Below, piece after piece: positions 24,501 through 32,413 of a DNA stretch of 64,000 bases (position 1 is the stretch's first letter; every line of letters begins with the position of its first letter). The stretch is from a bacterium (lineage in GTDB: Bacteria > Actinomycetota > Acidimicrobiia > Acidimicrobiales > Bin134). The stretch lies in contig JAPPAP010000001.1 of assembly GCA_026705465.1 (NCBI GenBank), positions 1 through 64,000 on the forward strand. Direction: 5' to 3'. The notes below the pieces were generated by a model that was given only the letters and a program-made list of their open reading frames with translations, was not told the origin of the DNA and did not search any database. A program made the position numbers and the translations under genes.

Positions 24501-27021
24501 AGAGTTCGACTTGGCGACGAACTACAAGGCGCCGAGGGGAATGTGGTCGGACGGCACCACAGTCTGGGTCGTCGACAACGCCCGCCACCATATCTTCGCC
24601 TACGGGCTCTCGGCCGCCGGGTTCGGCCAGCGCCAGCCCGCCCGGGAGATCAGGCTGGCCCCCGAGAACCGCGATCCGTGGGGCATCTGGTCGGACGGCG
24701 CCAAGATGTGGGTGGCCGACCGGGGCGACGACCGGGTCTACGCCTACTTCCTGCCTCCTGCCCCCCGCGGCGCGGTGATCGGCGTCGCCTTCGATCGCAT
24801 CTCCCGGACATCCGCAGACATCACGGTCAGCGTGAACAACCCCGACTCGGAATCGATGACCGTCACGCTGAGCTACTCCAGCGAGCCCGGCACGATCACC
24901 ACCACCGATGTGGAGGTCAGCGGCTCCGCCGCCGTGTTCGAGCTCACTGGGCTGAGCGAGAACACCCGTTATGAGGTGTCGGCGGTCGTTGACGACGGCG
25001 ACCCGATCGCCACCGGAGGCTTCAAGACCCAGTCGCGCTCCGACGTGGTCCAGAGCTACTTCAAGAACAAATTCGTGCCCACCAGAGAGGCGGCGTGGCC
25101 CTGGGTGCGCGAGACCTACGACGAGATGCGCCGCAGAAATTTGACCCCGAGGGCCCCCGCTGGCGGCGGCGGCTACATCTCCACCTCGTGCTTCGCTCGA
25201 TCTGGAAGGTTGGATTGGTGTGGTGTCGGCGCGTATGCCATCAAGTGGGGCTCCCGCAACCATGCGTCCGTGTACGCCCACGAACTCGCCCACGTCTACA
25301 CCATCGGCACTGGATACATGGTCGAAGCACCCGAGTTCCGCGGGTTCGGCTGGGTGTACATAGACCTGCTCGGCAGGGAGGGAAGATACTGCTCCGCTTC
25401 TGAGCTCTACGCCGACGCAATCGCGCATGTCACCCAGGGAGGAGGCCACACAGGCTATTTCTCGGGCTGCAATGTCACGCCCAACAGTCCCTCAGACGAG
25501 ACCGAGGCGTTCATCGAGGACATTCTCGCGCACCGGATCCCACAGTGGTTCGACGATCGATACAAGAAAACGGGCCTGGCCTACGACACCAGCGACGACG
25601 ACAAGTACACCGAGATGTACGACCTCGAGGCGTTCTGGAGCGACCTTAAGACGACAAAACACAAATGGCATCGGAAGTCGGCGGTCTACGCCTTGCAGGA
25701 CGCCTTCGGGGGCTATTGCCACGTCGGCAGAGCGCGCCATTCCGCATTCGGCTCAGGGGCGACCAGGAACCCGTGGCGGGCCGGCGGCTGCGTCCCCCAA
25801 GCGCCGCCCGTCACCGCCACCTCGGACACCACTGTCACGTGGGCGGCACCCCGCTACGACGGGGGCTCGCCGATCACCAAGTACTTCGTGGAGTGGAAGG
25901 GCCCCGGAGAGGAGTTCGACCCCTCGCGGTCGCTGGAGATTACCGACCTGTCGAGCCTGTCATATCCCAGCGAAGACCTGGCACCAGGCTCGTCGGTACG
26001 GGTGACGGCCTACAACCACAACGGCTGGGGCGAACCCTTCACCTTCACCACCGCCGCGCCCATCGCCACTGCCCCGCCGGTCGCCACCGGCTCGCCGGTC
26101 ATCATCGGCACACCGCAGGTGGGGGAGGAGCTGACTGCCGATGTCTCGGCCATCTACGACGTCAACGGGGTACCCCCGGCGTCGGAGTTCAGGTTTCAGT
26201 GGATGGTGGTGGACGGCGGCGCCGACATCGTCATTCCCGGAGCCACTTCCTCCACCTACTATCCGTCGGCGTCGCAGGTGGGCAAGGCCATCAAGGTAAG
26301 GGCCAGCTTCACCGACGTCGCCGGCAACGACGAGGGCCCCTTGGTCAGCGAGCCCTCCGACGCGGTAGCACCGGTGGCGGTAACCGAGGTACCCGGAGAC
26401 TGGCCCCTGGTGCCCCCCGGACTGAGCAGCGGTGACAGCTTCCGCCTCCTGTTCATCACCGACGCACAGCGCACCGCCCGATCGTCGGACATCAACGCCT
26501 ATAACGAATGGGTTCAGATCCAGGTCGCGGCCGGCCACACCGACATTAGGGACTACAGCGACCTCTTTCGGGCCGTCGGCAGCACCGAGGACACCGACGC
26601 CCGCGACAACACCGGCACTACCTTCACCACCGCCGACCCCGGTGTGCCCATCTACTGGCTGAACGGCCCCAAGGCGGTGGACCACTACCAGGACTTCTAC
26701 GACGGCGACTGGGACGACGAGGTCAACCAGAGAGACGAGTTCGGCGATCCCCGGGATATCGCGGAGGTGTGGACCGGCAGCGACCACGACGGCACTGAGA
26801 GATTCAACGCCAGCAACCGCACCAGCCGCGCCTTGGGCAACTCCGAGAACCAACGGGTCAGGTATGGGAGTCCCGCCGGAAACGGCGGACCCCTGTCCAG
26901 CCTCACCCTGGACAGAATGCAGAATCGCCGCATGTACGGCCTGTCAGGCGTGTTCACCGTGGCCGCGCCCCAGGGCCCGGTGACGGCGCTCGACTCATCC
27001 AGTACCCCCCCTGGGACTTGA
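21547..27021 (+). CDS. Giant secreted multidomain protein with beta-propellers and an HELAH metallopeptidase-like domain
   Basis: 1,824 residues. A signal peptide (hydrophobic AAYTLLIAALLLI, cleavage probably after AGA at ~31) is followed by two copies of a cadherin-like module, with an SwmB-type module between them (SLNLTFDENLDEG). Next come an FN3-like segment and two beta-propeller stretches with repeated GIWSDG-x-W-x-V-x-D and VYAY motifs (about 495-720 and 835-1075). Further on are an FN3 module, a zinc peptidase-like domain with HELAH at 1245-1249, another FN3, an Ig/PKD-like module and a terminal domain starting VPGDWPLVPPGLSSGDSFRL. No sortase motif or terminal membrane helix is visible. 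The stop codon lies inside the convergent tRNA-Lys gene. It may digest or bind extracellular protein or polysaccharide; the substrate is unknown. Confidence 0.85.
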   Translation: MRPAPAPILFAAYTLLIAALLLIDAGEKAGAQDEQPDAVEPLQSHPRVLSIEMRRYDKRDGQPYGIGDEINFTIKFSHNTGCSGKENAASFNFGIDSDTALTSVPLRGSNVKGWKGKQWWFAYEVEEGDFDSNGIDIPAGDLALTGDVSTNDCRVIDRSGALDQGPLSDHRVDGVRPVVNGAQVVHGSLNLTFDENLDEGSVPAPEAFTVTVDGMDRAVSRVIVDGQTVMLLLSSPVAVGEEVTVAYAVPKKNPIQDLARNDADEINERTLTHSADAPEVLSVRFLTEPGDDRTYRAGDLIEVQVRFNAVVTVNESGGTPSVRVAIAPWTRQALYVSGSNTPELVFAYEVQAGDFDDDGIWINRNRLDLNGGSIAAGSVDADLEHGPILIGDNPVIRVDGVSNIAAATTGRETATVSATVPKSGSVYLRYRPRGQREWQEGPPASASAPGTVEIELSGLLPNSAYQIQMSQDESFALGLFPLEFSNRPSDLDFGLPGVNKEPRGIWGNDDTLWISNDGYQPHNQVFAYTRSDELRNSSLDFDVDSVGNDKPLGIWSDGIRMFVVDGDDFEVYAYLLCDRSHDADRDLTLAGDHGGPKGIWGNDETFWVSSETESRLFAYTRSDGSRNPDLDIYLADAGNSDARGVWSDGDIIWVVDRDDRKVYAYHLASKVRQPHLDIALHRSNEAAVGLWGDSGFLYVVNGGKGGRKVFAYYLPEPEPGPQVSAVTLSAITPASATATAWVSYHGDTERTIHLRYRPYTVAQWTVAASQRPVASTKSALTGLGGVQRRLSFGERAVASAEFVLTGLGSEPRFVVQGSFDGTFSDGTEHTVELLLRPAADDFLLEAGNDAAVGIWSDGDTWWVLNDGGGGNDRVYAYDAGTKAYRAEKSFDLDAANTAPRGVFADAGTMWIADRGDRVHGYGIADGPSYGTADPAVGGELSTGNGHPAGLWSDGSTMWVVGHVRERLFAYELDESGAVGEWDQSAEFDLATNYKAPRGMWSDGTTVWVVDNARHHIFAYGLSAAGFGQRQPAREIRLAPENRDPWGIWSDGAKMWVADRGDDRVYAYFLPPAPRGAVIGVAFDRISRTSADITVSVNNPDSESMTVTLSYSSEPGTITTTDVEVSGSAAVFELTGLSENTRYEVSAVVDDGDPIATGGFKTQSRSDVVQSYFKNKFVPTREAAWPWVRETYDEMRRRNLTPRAPAGGGGYISTSCFARSGRLDWCGVGAYAIKWGSRNHASVYAHELAHVYTIGTGYMVEAPEFRGFGWVYIDLLGREGRYCSASELYADAIAHVTQGGGHTGYFSGCNVTPNSPSDETEAFIEDILAHRIPQWFDDRYKKTGLAYDTSDDDKYTEMYDLEAFWSDLKTTKHKWHRKSAVYALQDAFGGYCHVGRARHSAFGSGATRNPWRAGGCVPQAPPVTATSDTTVTWAAPRYDGGSPITKYFVEWKGPGEEFDPSRSLEITDLSSLSYPSEDLAPGSSVRVTAYNHNGWGEPFTFTTAAPIATAPPVATGSPVIIGTPQVGEELTADVSAIYDVNGVPPASEFRFQWMVVDGGADIVIPGATSSTYYPSASQVGKAIKVRASFTDVAGNDEGPLVSEPSDAVAPVAVTEVPGDWPLVPPGLSSGDSFRLLFITDAQRTARSSDINAYNEWVQIQVAAGHTDIRDYSDLFRAVGSTEDTDARDNTGTTFTTADPGVPIYWLNGPKAVDHYQDFYDGDWDDEVNQRDEFGDPRDIAEVWTGSDHDGTERFNASNRTSRALGNSENQRVRYGSPAGNGGPLSSLTLDRMQNRRMYGLSGVFTVAAPQGPVTALDSSSTPPGT

Positions 27022-27076
27022 ACCCAGAACCTGCGGATTAAGAGTCCGTTGCTCTGCCAAATTGAGCTAGAGGGGC
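27003..27076 (-). tRNA. tRNA-Lys (anticodon CTT)
   Basis: A 74-nt cloverleaf folds on the minus strand: acceptor GCCCCTC pairing with GGGGGGT, anticodon loop with CTT, and T-stem CTGGG/CCCAG with loop TTCAAGT. The discriminator is A and CCA is not encoded. The 3' 19 bp overlap the end of the giant secreted protein's reading frame, whose TGA stop is the complement of the T-loop TCA. Confidence 0.9.
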
Positions 27077-27082
27077 TTGTTG

Positions 27083-27159
27083 GGCGGACCGAGGGGATTT
27101 GAACCCCCGACCTCCGGGACCACAACCCGGCGCTCTAACCTGACTGAGCTACGGCCCGC
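27083..27159 (-). tRNA. tRNA-His (anticodon GTG)
   Basis: A 77-nt cloverleaf folds on the minus strand: acceptor GCGGGCC with GGTCCGC, anticodon stem CCGGG/CCCGG around a loop with GTG, and T-arm GGGGG-TTCAAAT-CCCCT. The discriminator is C, as expected for His. The base at position -1 reads T, not the usual encoded G. It is 6 bp from tRNA-Lys, so the two are likely cotranscribed. Confidence 0.88.
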
Positions 27160-27228
27160 ACGGTTTGGTCAGTCTACGGGGAGTTTCGGGATACGGGGAA
27201 ACCGTTTGGCACCGGTGCCGGCGCCCGC

Positions 27229-28170
27229 TCAGCTGAGCCAGGCGATGATGGCCTCGGCCAGCGCTGGGCCCTGGTCCTCTTGAATGAAGTGGCTGGCCGG
27301 TCGGAACTGGGCATGGGGCTGGCCCTTTGCTCCGGGGATTCGCTCGCTGATGGCCGCCTGGCCACCGCCCAGCACGGGATCGTCGGGGGCCCACAAGGTG
27401 AGCACCGGCTTGGTCCACTGCTCCAGCACCTGCCAGGCCGCCCGATTGGCGGGAACCGCGGGATCCTCGGGGGAGATGGGCACCAACACAGGGAAGTGGC
27501 GGGCCCCGGCCATGTACTGCTCGCTGGGGAACGGCGCCCGGTAGGCCTCTTGGGCCGCTTCGCTCAACTCGGTGGCCGTGGCGTTGTCTACGAGCCGGCC
27601 GCAGTCGAGGTACTCCACTTCTTGGCTGAACTGGAGCCAGAACTCGAAGCCCGCTCCGGGCGACTGGCCTTCGGGCAGGCCAGTATTGGCCATGATCAGC
27701 CGATCGAATAGATCGGAATTCTCAGCGGCCACTCGCAGCCCGATGAGCCCGCCCCAGTCTTGACCGAACAGATGCAGTGGACCAGCACCCCGCTCGGCGG
27801 CGGTGACGGCCAAGAACTGTCGCATCCACTCCACGTGGCCCTCATAGGTGTAGGCCGAGCGCACTACCGGCTTGTCAGAACGCCCGAACCCGATCAGGTC
27901 GGGGACAACCACCCGGTATCCGCCCGCCGCCAGCGGGGGGATCATCTTGCGGTACAGGTAGCCCCATGTCGGCTCGCCGTGCAATAGCAGAATCGTGGCT
28001 GTGCCGTCGCCCGCCCCCTCCGGCTCCGCCATCACATAGGCCATCCGCAGACCGTCAATGTCGGCATAGCGCGGCTCGTACGGATAGTCGTCGATCCCGG
28101 CGAATCCCTCCTCTGGAGTGCGCACATACGCCACCCCACCAGCGGTGGTTAGAACCTCAGAAGCAGCCAT
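27229..28170 (-). CDS. Haloalkane dehalogenase (HLD-I type alpha/beta hydrolase)
   Basis: 313 residues, the HLD length. HGEPTW at 64-69 forms the oxyanion hole, followed by the nucleophile elbow GQDWGG with Asp138 and the halide-stabilising Trp139. A later APDDPVLG suits the HLD-I catalytic acid position and ASHFIQEDQG supplies the histidine. Such enzymes hydrolyse carbon-halogen bonds of alkyl halides in the cytoplasm. An Asp nucleophile followed by Trp argues against epoxide hydrolase, though related hydrolases remain possible. It is the last high-GC gene before the island and is transcribed toward the tRNA pair. Confidence 0.88.
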   Translation of the reverse strand: MAASEVLTTAGGVAYVRTPEEGFAGIDDYPYEPRYADIDGLRMAYVMAEPEGAGDGTATILLLHGEPTWGYLYRKMIPPLAAGGYRVVVPDLIGFGRSDKPVVRSAYTYEGHVEWMRQFLAVTAAERGAGPLHLFGQDWGGLIGLRVAAENSDLFDRLIMANTGLPEGQSPGAGFEFWLQFSQEVEYLDCGRLVDNATATELSEAAQEAYRAPFPSEQYMAGARHFPVLVPISPEDPAVPANRAAWQVLEQWTKPVLTLWAPDDPVLGGGQAAISERIPGAKGQPHAQFRPASHFIQEDQGPALAEAIIAWLS

Positions 28171-28593
28171 CCCCTGACGCTACCGCCGTCTGATCATTCA
28201 TCCGTTGTTGTCACCGTCGGTCACCGCAAACCTGGTGCAGGCCGGACTTGGGTAGGCAATACACTCGACGTGACTGGTGCACTCACCAGCACGCCCCTGT
28301 AGGGGGTTGGTAGGCAAAGGTATATCCCCTGGTCAGAGCGTTGAAATTTTGGGGTTAAAAGCGTCGATTCGCATTTTTGGGAACGAGATATCGCCGGATT
28401 GGGAAAAACGGTTCTACGACAATTTTTTGAGTGCAGCACATATCCCCAGTTCATAGGGTTATGGGAGTCTCCTTAGTGGCTAACTTGAATGTTACGAAAT
28501 CGCTGAAAGAGTCTGCACACAAAATTTAGGAAAACGGGCAACCAACAGCGGATCAGAGTGTTTGCTTCCACTCACATCAGTCTGTAACGGCGG
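28171..28593. other. Intergenic stretch containing the left island boundary
   Basis: No convincing gene in 423 bp. Composition shifts from GC-rich to AT-rich around 28300. Visible are a hairpin CTGGTG-CACT-CACCAG at 28274-28289, the direct-repeat copy at 28288-28302, and one copy of a dispersed short repeat (ATCCCCTGGTCAGAGCG, about 28325-28340). Confidence 0.5.
28288..28302 (+). repeat. Left direct repeat of the genomic island (candidate attL)
   Basis: AGCACGCCCCTGTAG matches AGCCCGCCCCTGTAG at 51450-51464 at 14 of 15 positions, including 11 consecutive bases. The right copy overlaps the first ten bases of tRNA-Arg. This copy sits exactly where composition changes from backbone to island and is followed by GGGG, making CCCCT-GT-AGGGG. 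Confidence 0.5.
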
Positions 28594-29577
28594 TCACCTG
28601 TACTCAGCCAAGACTGTCATGGATGCTTCTATCATTGGGCAGCCTTCAATCTCTCGCAACTTCTCGACCGAGAAATCTGACGACGACAGGGCCGACGTAA
28701 TGTATTTGGTCACTCCGCAATATCGTGCCCGCGCAATACTCCACAGAGGCAAGATCATTTGATGCACGATGGCGATAGTGCCCACTGCTTGCTCCAAGCG
28801 AATCCACCGTGTAGTTAGCGACCACTCCCTTTCATCTCCATCCCAACTCTTATGGGACAAGTGAGCCAAGCTGTCGCCGTAGCCCAATGTTGTTTGTTCT
28901 TCCTCCTTAGAGCCAATTGAAAAGACAGCATCACCGGGGACTGCCGTCAAGCCGTGCTTGGTGGCATTGTAGGATTTAGCTTCTTCCAACCACTCTCTTG
29001 CGAAAGCAATGAGAAACTGAACGAGATTCTGACTTACATCGAGTTGTTCATCTGTAGCAGATGACAGTTCTCCTGAGTAGCCAAGAAACACTTTCGCTAC
29101 TTCAGTTTGAAGCTGACCTTCGTCAGCTTCCACGATCTGCTTCCTAACCTTGTTCTTGAACGCACGGAAATCTGTTTCCTTAGAAATTTCAAGCCAGGGA
29201 CATCTCGGTACGTTCTTATGGCCCATGAACAGCCTGATAAGCGTCTCGATGGCTAGGTGCTTTAGGTGGTGGGCTTCGATGCGGACGAAATGATCCCGCA
29301 ACGCTTCCTCGGATTTGACCGTTTCTTCATCAGGATCATCCACTGTCTCTGGCTTCATCTGCAATGTGGCAAAATCAATCCCCTTTGAAATGGCATCCTT
29401 GAACGTGTCGTAAGAGCCACCCACCAGACAGAGGGAGTAAAGACGCAGCAGAATGTACTCGCCTGGTCCGTGCTCTCGATAGAACTGGCTGTTGAGCGAT
29501 TGGAAGACCGATATGCCTTGTTCGGCTTGGTCGTCTGAACTGGGGGTTTCTCCGTTTGTGGGGGTTGAATCAGTCAT
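28594..29577 (-). CDS. Uncharacterised protein
   Basis: 327 residues from the ATG at 29577, preceded by AAGGA at a 10-nt distance; a further upstream frame lacks such a site. No family recognised. The first ~25 residues are polar and probably disordered. The remainder is helical, with segments such as VRIEAHHLKHLAIETLIRLF (residues ~105-125) and FLIAFAREWLEEAKSYNATKHG, and no signal peptide or membrane helix. Codon use is more AT-rich than the backbone. It is the first gene inside the left edge of the island and points out of it, so it could be island maintenance or cargo. Confidence 0.6.
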   Translation of the reverse strand: MTDSTPTNGETPSSDDQAEQGISVFQSLNSQFYREHGPGEYILLRLYSLCLVGGSYDTFKDAISKGIDFATLQMKPETVDDPDEETVKSEEALRDHFVRIEAHHLKHLAIETLIRLFMGHKNVPRCPWLEISKETDFRAFKNKVRKQIVEADEGQLQTEVAKVFLGYSGELSSATDEQLDVSQNLVQFLIAFAREWLEEAKSYNATKHGLTAVPGDAVFSIGSKEEEQTTLGYGDSLAHLSHKSWDGDEREWSLTTRWIRLEQAVGTIAIVHQMILPLWSIARARYCGVTKYITSALSSSDFSVEKLREIEGCPMIEASMTVLAEYR

Positions 29578-29807
29578 GGCGAGTTGATCCTTCGGTGGGG
29601 TTGGTGGACGTAGATTCGTGGGCGGTGCCCATCCTGCCATGAACCTCTGCCGACAACCATGTGATTTTCCGACAGCCCCTCAGAGCCGGTGGGGAGGCAA
29701 CCCCAACCCTGGCTCGTCCAGCCCCGCGCCATGCGAAGCAACGCATCTTTGGTCAGTCTGACGGGTATCCGTCCAGCGAGAAATCCCTGCCAGTAGCCTG
29801 AGCCATC

Positions 29808-30104
29808 GTGCTTGAATTCCAGGCGTTACCAACGTGGTTCGGGTTGGCTGTTCTGCTTGTCGCTGTCTTCAGGTTGGTCGGGCGTGAACTGGGAGTACGG
29901 AGGGAGCTTTGCGGAAGCATCACAACCAGACGGGTTGAGTATGGGCACTCGCCAGATGACGATGACAACTGGATGGTCCCGCTAGCTGAGAACGCGAACA
30001 CTTGGTGGTATGGATTCGTGATCCGTAAGCGCAGACCAGGGCGCTTTTGGTGGCTGTCCAAAGCCATCCTGCTGTTCCTGACGGGCCGGAAACGGCAGCA
30101 ATAG
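29808..30104 (+). CDS. Small membrane-associated hypothetical protein
   Basis: 98 residues from a GTG, with an N-terminal hydrophobic segment WFGLAVLLVAVFRLV and a basic aromatic C-terminus (FVIRKRRPGRFWWLSKAILLFL). There is no family match and no strong ribosome binding site. The reading frame is the longest sensible one in this interval but coding status is uncertain. Confidence 0.35.
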   Translation: MLEFQALPTWFGLAVLLVAVFRLVGRELGVRRELCGSITTRRVEYGHSPDDDDNWMVPLAENANTWWYGFVIRKRRPGRFWWLSKAILLFLTGRKRQQ

Positions 30105-30151
30105 GACAGCCATTCGCGATTCCCGGCATTTCACTCGGTAGTTTGAGGGTC

Positions 30152-30379
30152 ATGGAGGTCCGGCTGGCTGCGAAGCCGATTGAAGTCGAAATCAAGATAT
30201 CGAAGGCTGTTCTGATAGTGGGGAAACCGCCCCTCAAAGTCCGTATGGCCGGTCTGTTGCGAAAGTCGTGGGCTGCCGTCCAAGCATTTTCGGTGGCACT
30301 CGGTTTCGCTCAGGGAGTGAAGTGGCTGGTTGGCTTGTTCCGCATACAGACGAGCAAGGGAGCTACCGCAGCCGTTTAG
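30152..30379 (+). CDS. Possible small basic protein
   Basis: 75 residues from an ATG with GAGGG just upstream. The sequence has an amphipathic basic N-terminal half (IEVEIKISKAVLIVGKPPLK) and a hydrophobic stretch (VQAFSVALGFAQGVKWLVGLF). No family was recognised. Its stop is 50 bp before the convergent GIY-YIG gene's stop. Coding status is uncertain. Confidence 0.35.
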   Translation: MEVRLAAKPIEVEIKISKAVLIVGKPPLKVRMAGLLRKSWAAVQAFSVALGFAQGVKWLVGLFRIQTSKGATAAV

Positions 30380-30429
30380 GGCTGCTCAGACCAGCAATCA
30401 CCTTGCCCCTCTCGTCTCTGTAGGGCCGT

Positions 30430-30750
30430 CTACCAGCCTTCCCAGCCGCCGCTTCTGGTCTTGTTGTAGCGGGGGTTCTTCCCTCTGTTGCGTTGGCGGT
30501 GACCAGATAGCCGTCCAGCTTCCCAACGTCGAGCCGAACCCCTGGACATCCCACCAGTCTCGACCTGCATACGCCCTCGCTTGCCAGACCTGCGGTGCTC
30601 GGCAGCCCGCCGCCGAGGATTGTTGGTGGTGCCCACGTAGACCACCTTGCCGCGACGGTCGCGCAATGTGTATCCCCGCACAGAGGATCGCCGCTGCCGG
30701 TAGCCCCTTTGCTTGGACCCCCACTGCTTGTATCGCCGCCGCCATGCCAT
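30430..30750 (-). CDS. GIY-YIG domain protein
   Basis: 106 residues, strongly basic. YTLRDRRGKVVYVGTTNNP followed by RRRAAEHRR fits the GIY-YIG nuclease core, where GIY is replaced by GYT and YIG by YVG, with a downstream Arg and His. The C-terminal half is Arg/Gly rich and may bind DNA or RNA. Members include homing endonucleases and UvrC-like or Slx1-like nucleases; the catalytic Glu expected later is ambiguous here, perhaps in WEAGRL. It may be part of the island's mobility or repair functions. Three overlapping frames exist; this one alone shows a domain. Confidence 0.6.
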   Translation of the reverse strand: MAWRRRYKQWGSKQRGYRQRRSSVRGYTLRDRRGKVVYVGTTNNPRRRAAEHRRSGKRGRMQVETGGMSRGSARRWEAGRLSGHRQRNRGKNPRYNKTRSGGWEGW

Positions 30751-30808
30751 TCGCCAACCATAATCCGACAGCAGCGGATACTGTCACTCAGCTACTTACA
30801 ATCATGTG

Positions 30809-30967
30809 ATGAAGGAAATCGTGTTTTCAATCGTGATGGTGGTCGTAGCCCTCTCGGTTCTTCTCGTGCCCGCGTTGCAAGACGGCTTCCAAGCCGTGTT
30901 GGGTGGAGCGATAGACCTGATTGCGGACCCTCTACTGGATCGACTGGGTGAGTCCGGGCCAGAGTAA
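30809..30967 (+). CDS. 52-residue single-pass membrane peptide
   Basis: Starts MKEIVFSIVMVVVALSVLL, a single hydrophobic helix, then a short amphipathic tail ending LGESGPE. TACAAT at 30797-30802 lies 6 nt upstream of the ATG, the layout of a leaderless promoter. There is no homology I can name. It could be a small membrane toxin or holin-like peptide, or unrelated. Confidence 0.45.
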   Translation: MKEIVFSIVMVVVALSVLLVPALQDGFQAVLGGAIDLIADPLLDRLGESGPE

Positions 30968-30994
30968 GTTCAAGCGGGTTCAGAGCGAATCAGC

Positions 30995-31273
30995 GTGTCC
31001 CTGGTTGCAGGCCCACATTCGTCTGTGGAGAGATAGGTCAAGCTCGCATTGGAGATTCATGGCGGGTGAGGCAACGTGCTCCCAGGTCAGAGGCTATCGA
31101 CAGGTCAAGTGCGGGGAATCGGACCTTGGATGCGTCAGGCAGTGCAGATACGGGGGTCCGTGCGAAATGGCTTTCCCCTGGTAGCAGACCCGCGTTTCTA
31201 AAAGGTGAGACGCGTTATCGCGAATTCCGAGACACATTCTTAACCGAGCAGTGTTTCCCCAGGTCAAAAGGCC
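30995..31273. repeat. Four degenerate copies of a CCCAGGTCAGAGG-type repeat in non-coding DNA
   Basis: Related ~18-bp segments begin near 30995 (TGTCCCTGGTTGCAGGCCC), 31075 (GTGCTCCCAGGTCAGAGGC), 31171 (TTTCCCCTGGTAGCAGACCC) and 31252 (TGTTTCCCCAGGTCAAAAGG). They are separated by about 80-95 bp. Further copies occur near 28325, 33884 and 44996. The interval has no convincing gene. The copies are too divergent and too far apart for CRISPR. Confidence 0.4.
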
Positions 31274-31496
31274 ATTCACGGGGCGCAAATCAATGCCCCT
31301 CAGTTGTCATTGGGAGGTTGTATCGTTGGGGCAACCCGCAGATTAGAAGCTAGAGAACGCTCCGAGGGATAGGCAGGCTCTCAGGGATCGACTCGATGCC
31401 GAAGGATGCGGCACAGACAGGTGCCACCCCCCTGAGAGAAAGAAATTGCAAGTTGATTCGTAACGTGGCCCTTCAAATCCTGAAAGGAACCTGATA

Positions 31497-32306
31497 GTGG
31501 AAAGCAAAGTCTTGAATATTCCTGGGACTGATTTTGAGGTAACTCTCGACAGTTCATGTCGTGCCGTGTTCGTCCACGGAAGAAATGGAACAGGGAAATC
31601 GTCGCTTCTCGCTCTTTGGGCACGCAGCAACAATCCCAGCGTGTACTTGAATGCAGATAGGACAACCCGCATCAGCGGACATGATGTGACTCAAGAGCAA
31701 GTTGCAACTGTCAAGCGCCAAGACGAACAGGCACTCAATCAGGGAACAAGTACATTCAATCACAAACCCAACGAGTATGTCACTCCATTGGATGTGGTCT
31801 TAAACAGCATTGGCAGGAAACGCCTCAACAAGATAGAAGAAATAGTTGGCTATGTCGAATCCGATATCGAAAGGGCCAAATATACAGCGTCAACTCTTGA
31901 TGAGCATAAGATAAATGAGATACTGCATAGGATTGAACTGACCATATCCTTGAAAGTAGATCACCAAAGCGTCAGCGGCTTCAAAGCACAGAAGAATGGC
32001 TCGGTATACGACATAAGACACTGTTCAGATGGGGAGAGGGCAGCTTTACTTCTGATTTGTCAAACAGCCCTTGCTGAGCCAGGGACGCTCATAGTTATGG
32101 ACGAGCCGGATAAGCACTTGTACGACGAAATCGCACTGCCTACTTTGAAGGAGCTAATAGAGCTACGCGAGGACTGCTATTTTGCAGTTGGTTCCGCGAT
32201 GAATCTCGGAACAATGAGTTGGGAGCAAGGAATCGACTTTGTGTGGAAAAGCGTTGAGCTTCTAAGTTTCGAAAAACTCTCCGAATCCTGGGCGGTCAAC
32301 AATTAG
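31497..32306 (+). CDS. ABC/SMC-type ATPase (AAA_21-like), possible defence protein
   Basis: 269 residues from a GTG with GAAAGGA about 9 nt upstream. Walker A is HGRNGTGKSS near residue 27-36. A degenerate ABC signature, HCSDGERAALLL, lies near 177. Walker B is TLIVMDEPDKHLYDE near 197 and a terminal sensor-like region follows. The central part is predicted helical (RKRLNKIEEIVGYVESDIE). It is soluble, with no membrane segment. Such stand-alone ATPases are frequent in anti-phage systems (OLD, PARIS-AriA, Septu-like), but here no nuclease domain is fused and the protein is short. The next gene encodes a small acidic protein on the same strand 107 bp downstream. The defence role is inference. 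Confidence 0.75.
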   Translation: MESKVLNIPGTDFEVTLDSSCRAVFVHGRNGTGKSSLLALWARSNNPSVYLNADRTTRISGHDVTQEQVATVKRQDEQALNQGTSTFNHKPNEYVTPLDVVLNSIGRKRLNKIEEIVGYVESDIERAKYTASTLDEHKINEILHRIELTISLKVDHQSVSGFKAQKNGSVYDIRHCSDGERAALLLICQTALAEPGTLIVMDEPDKHLYDEIALPTLKELIELREDCYFAVGSAMNLGTMSWEQGIDFVWKSVELLSFEKLSESWAVNN

Positions 32307-32413
32307 ATCAAGTCCACTGGGAATGCTCTGCCTCTCGTCCGACAGCAGGTTAAGGTTTCGGGCTTTGGTTTTGTCCGTCGAGACAGTTACGCTCCGAGGG
32401 TAGGGAATTCACT

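Noticed and set aside
28171..28300. tRNA fragment or tRNA 3'-end duplication at the left island edge
   Set aside because: Only the first ten bases of the tRNA-Arg 5' end are shared; no cloverleaf or T-arm is present.
30995..31273. Possible CRISPR array from four spaced repeats
   Set aside because: The repeats differ from each other at many positions, spacing varies from about 80 to 95 bp, and no cas gene is present.
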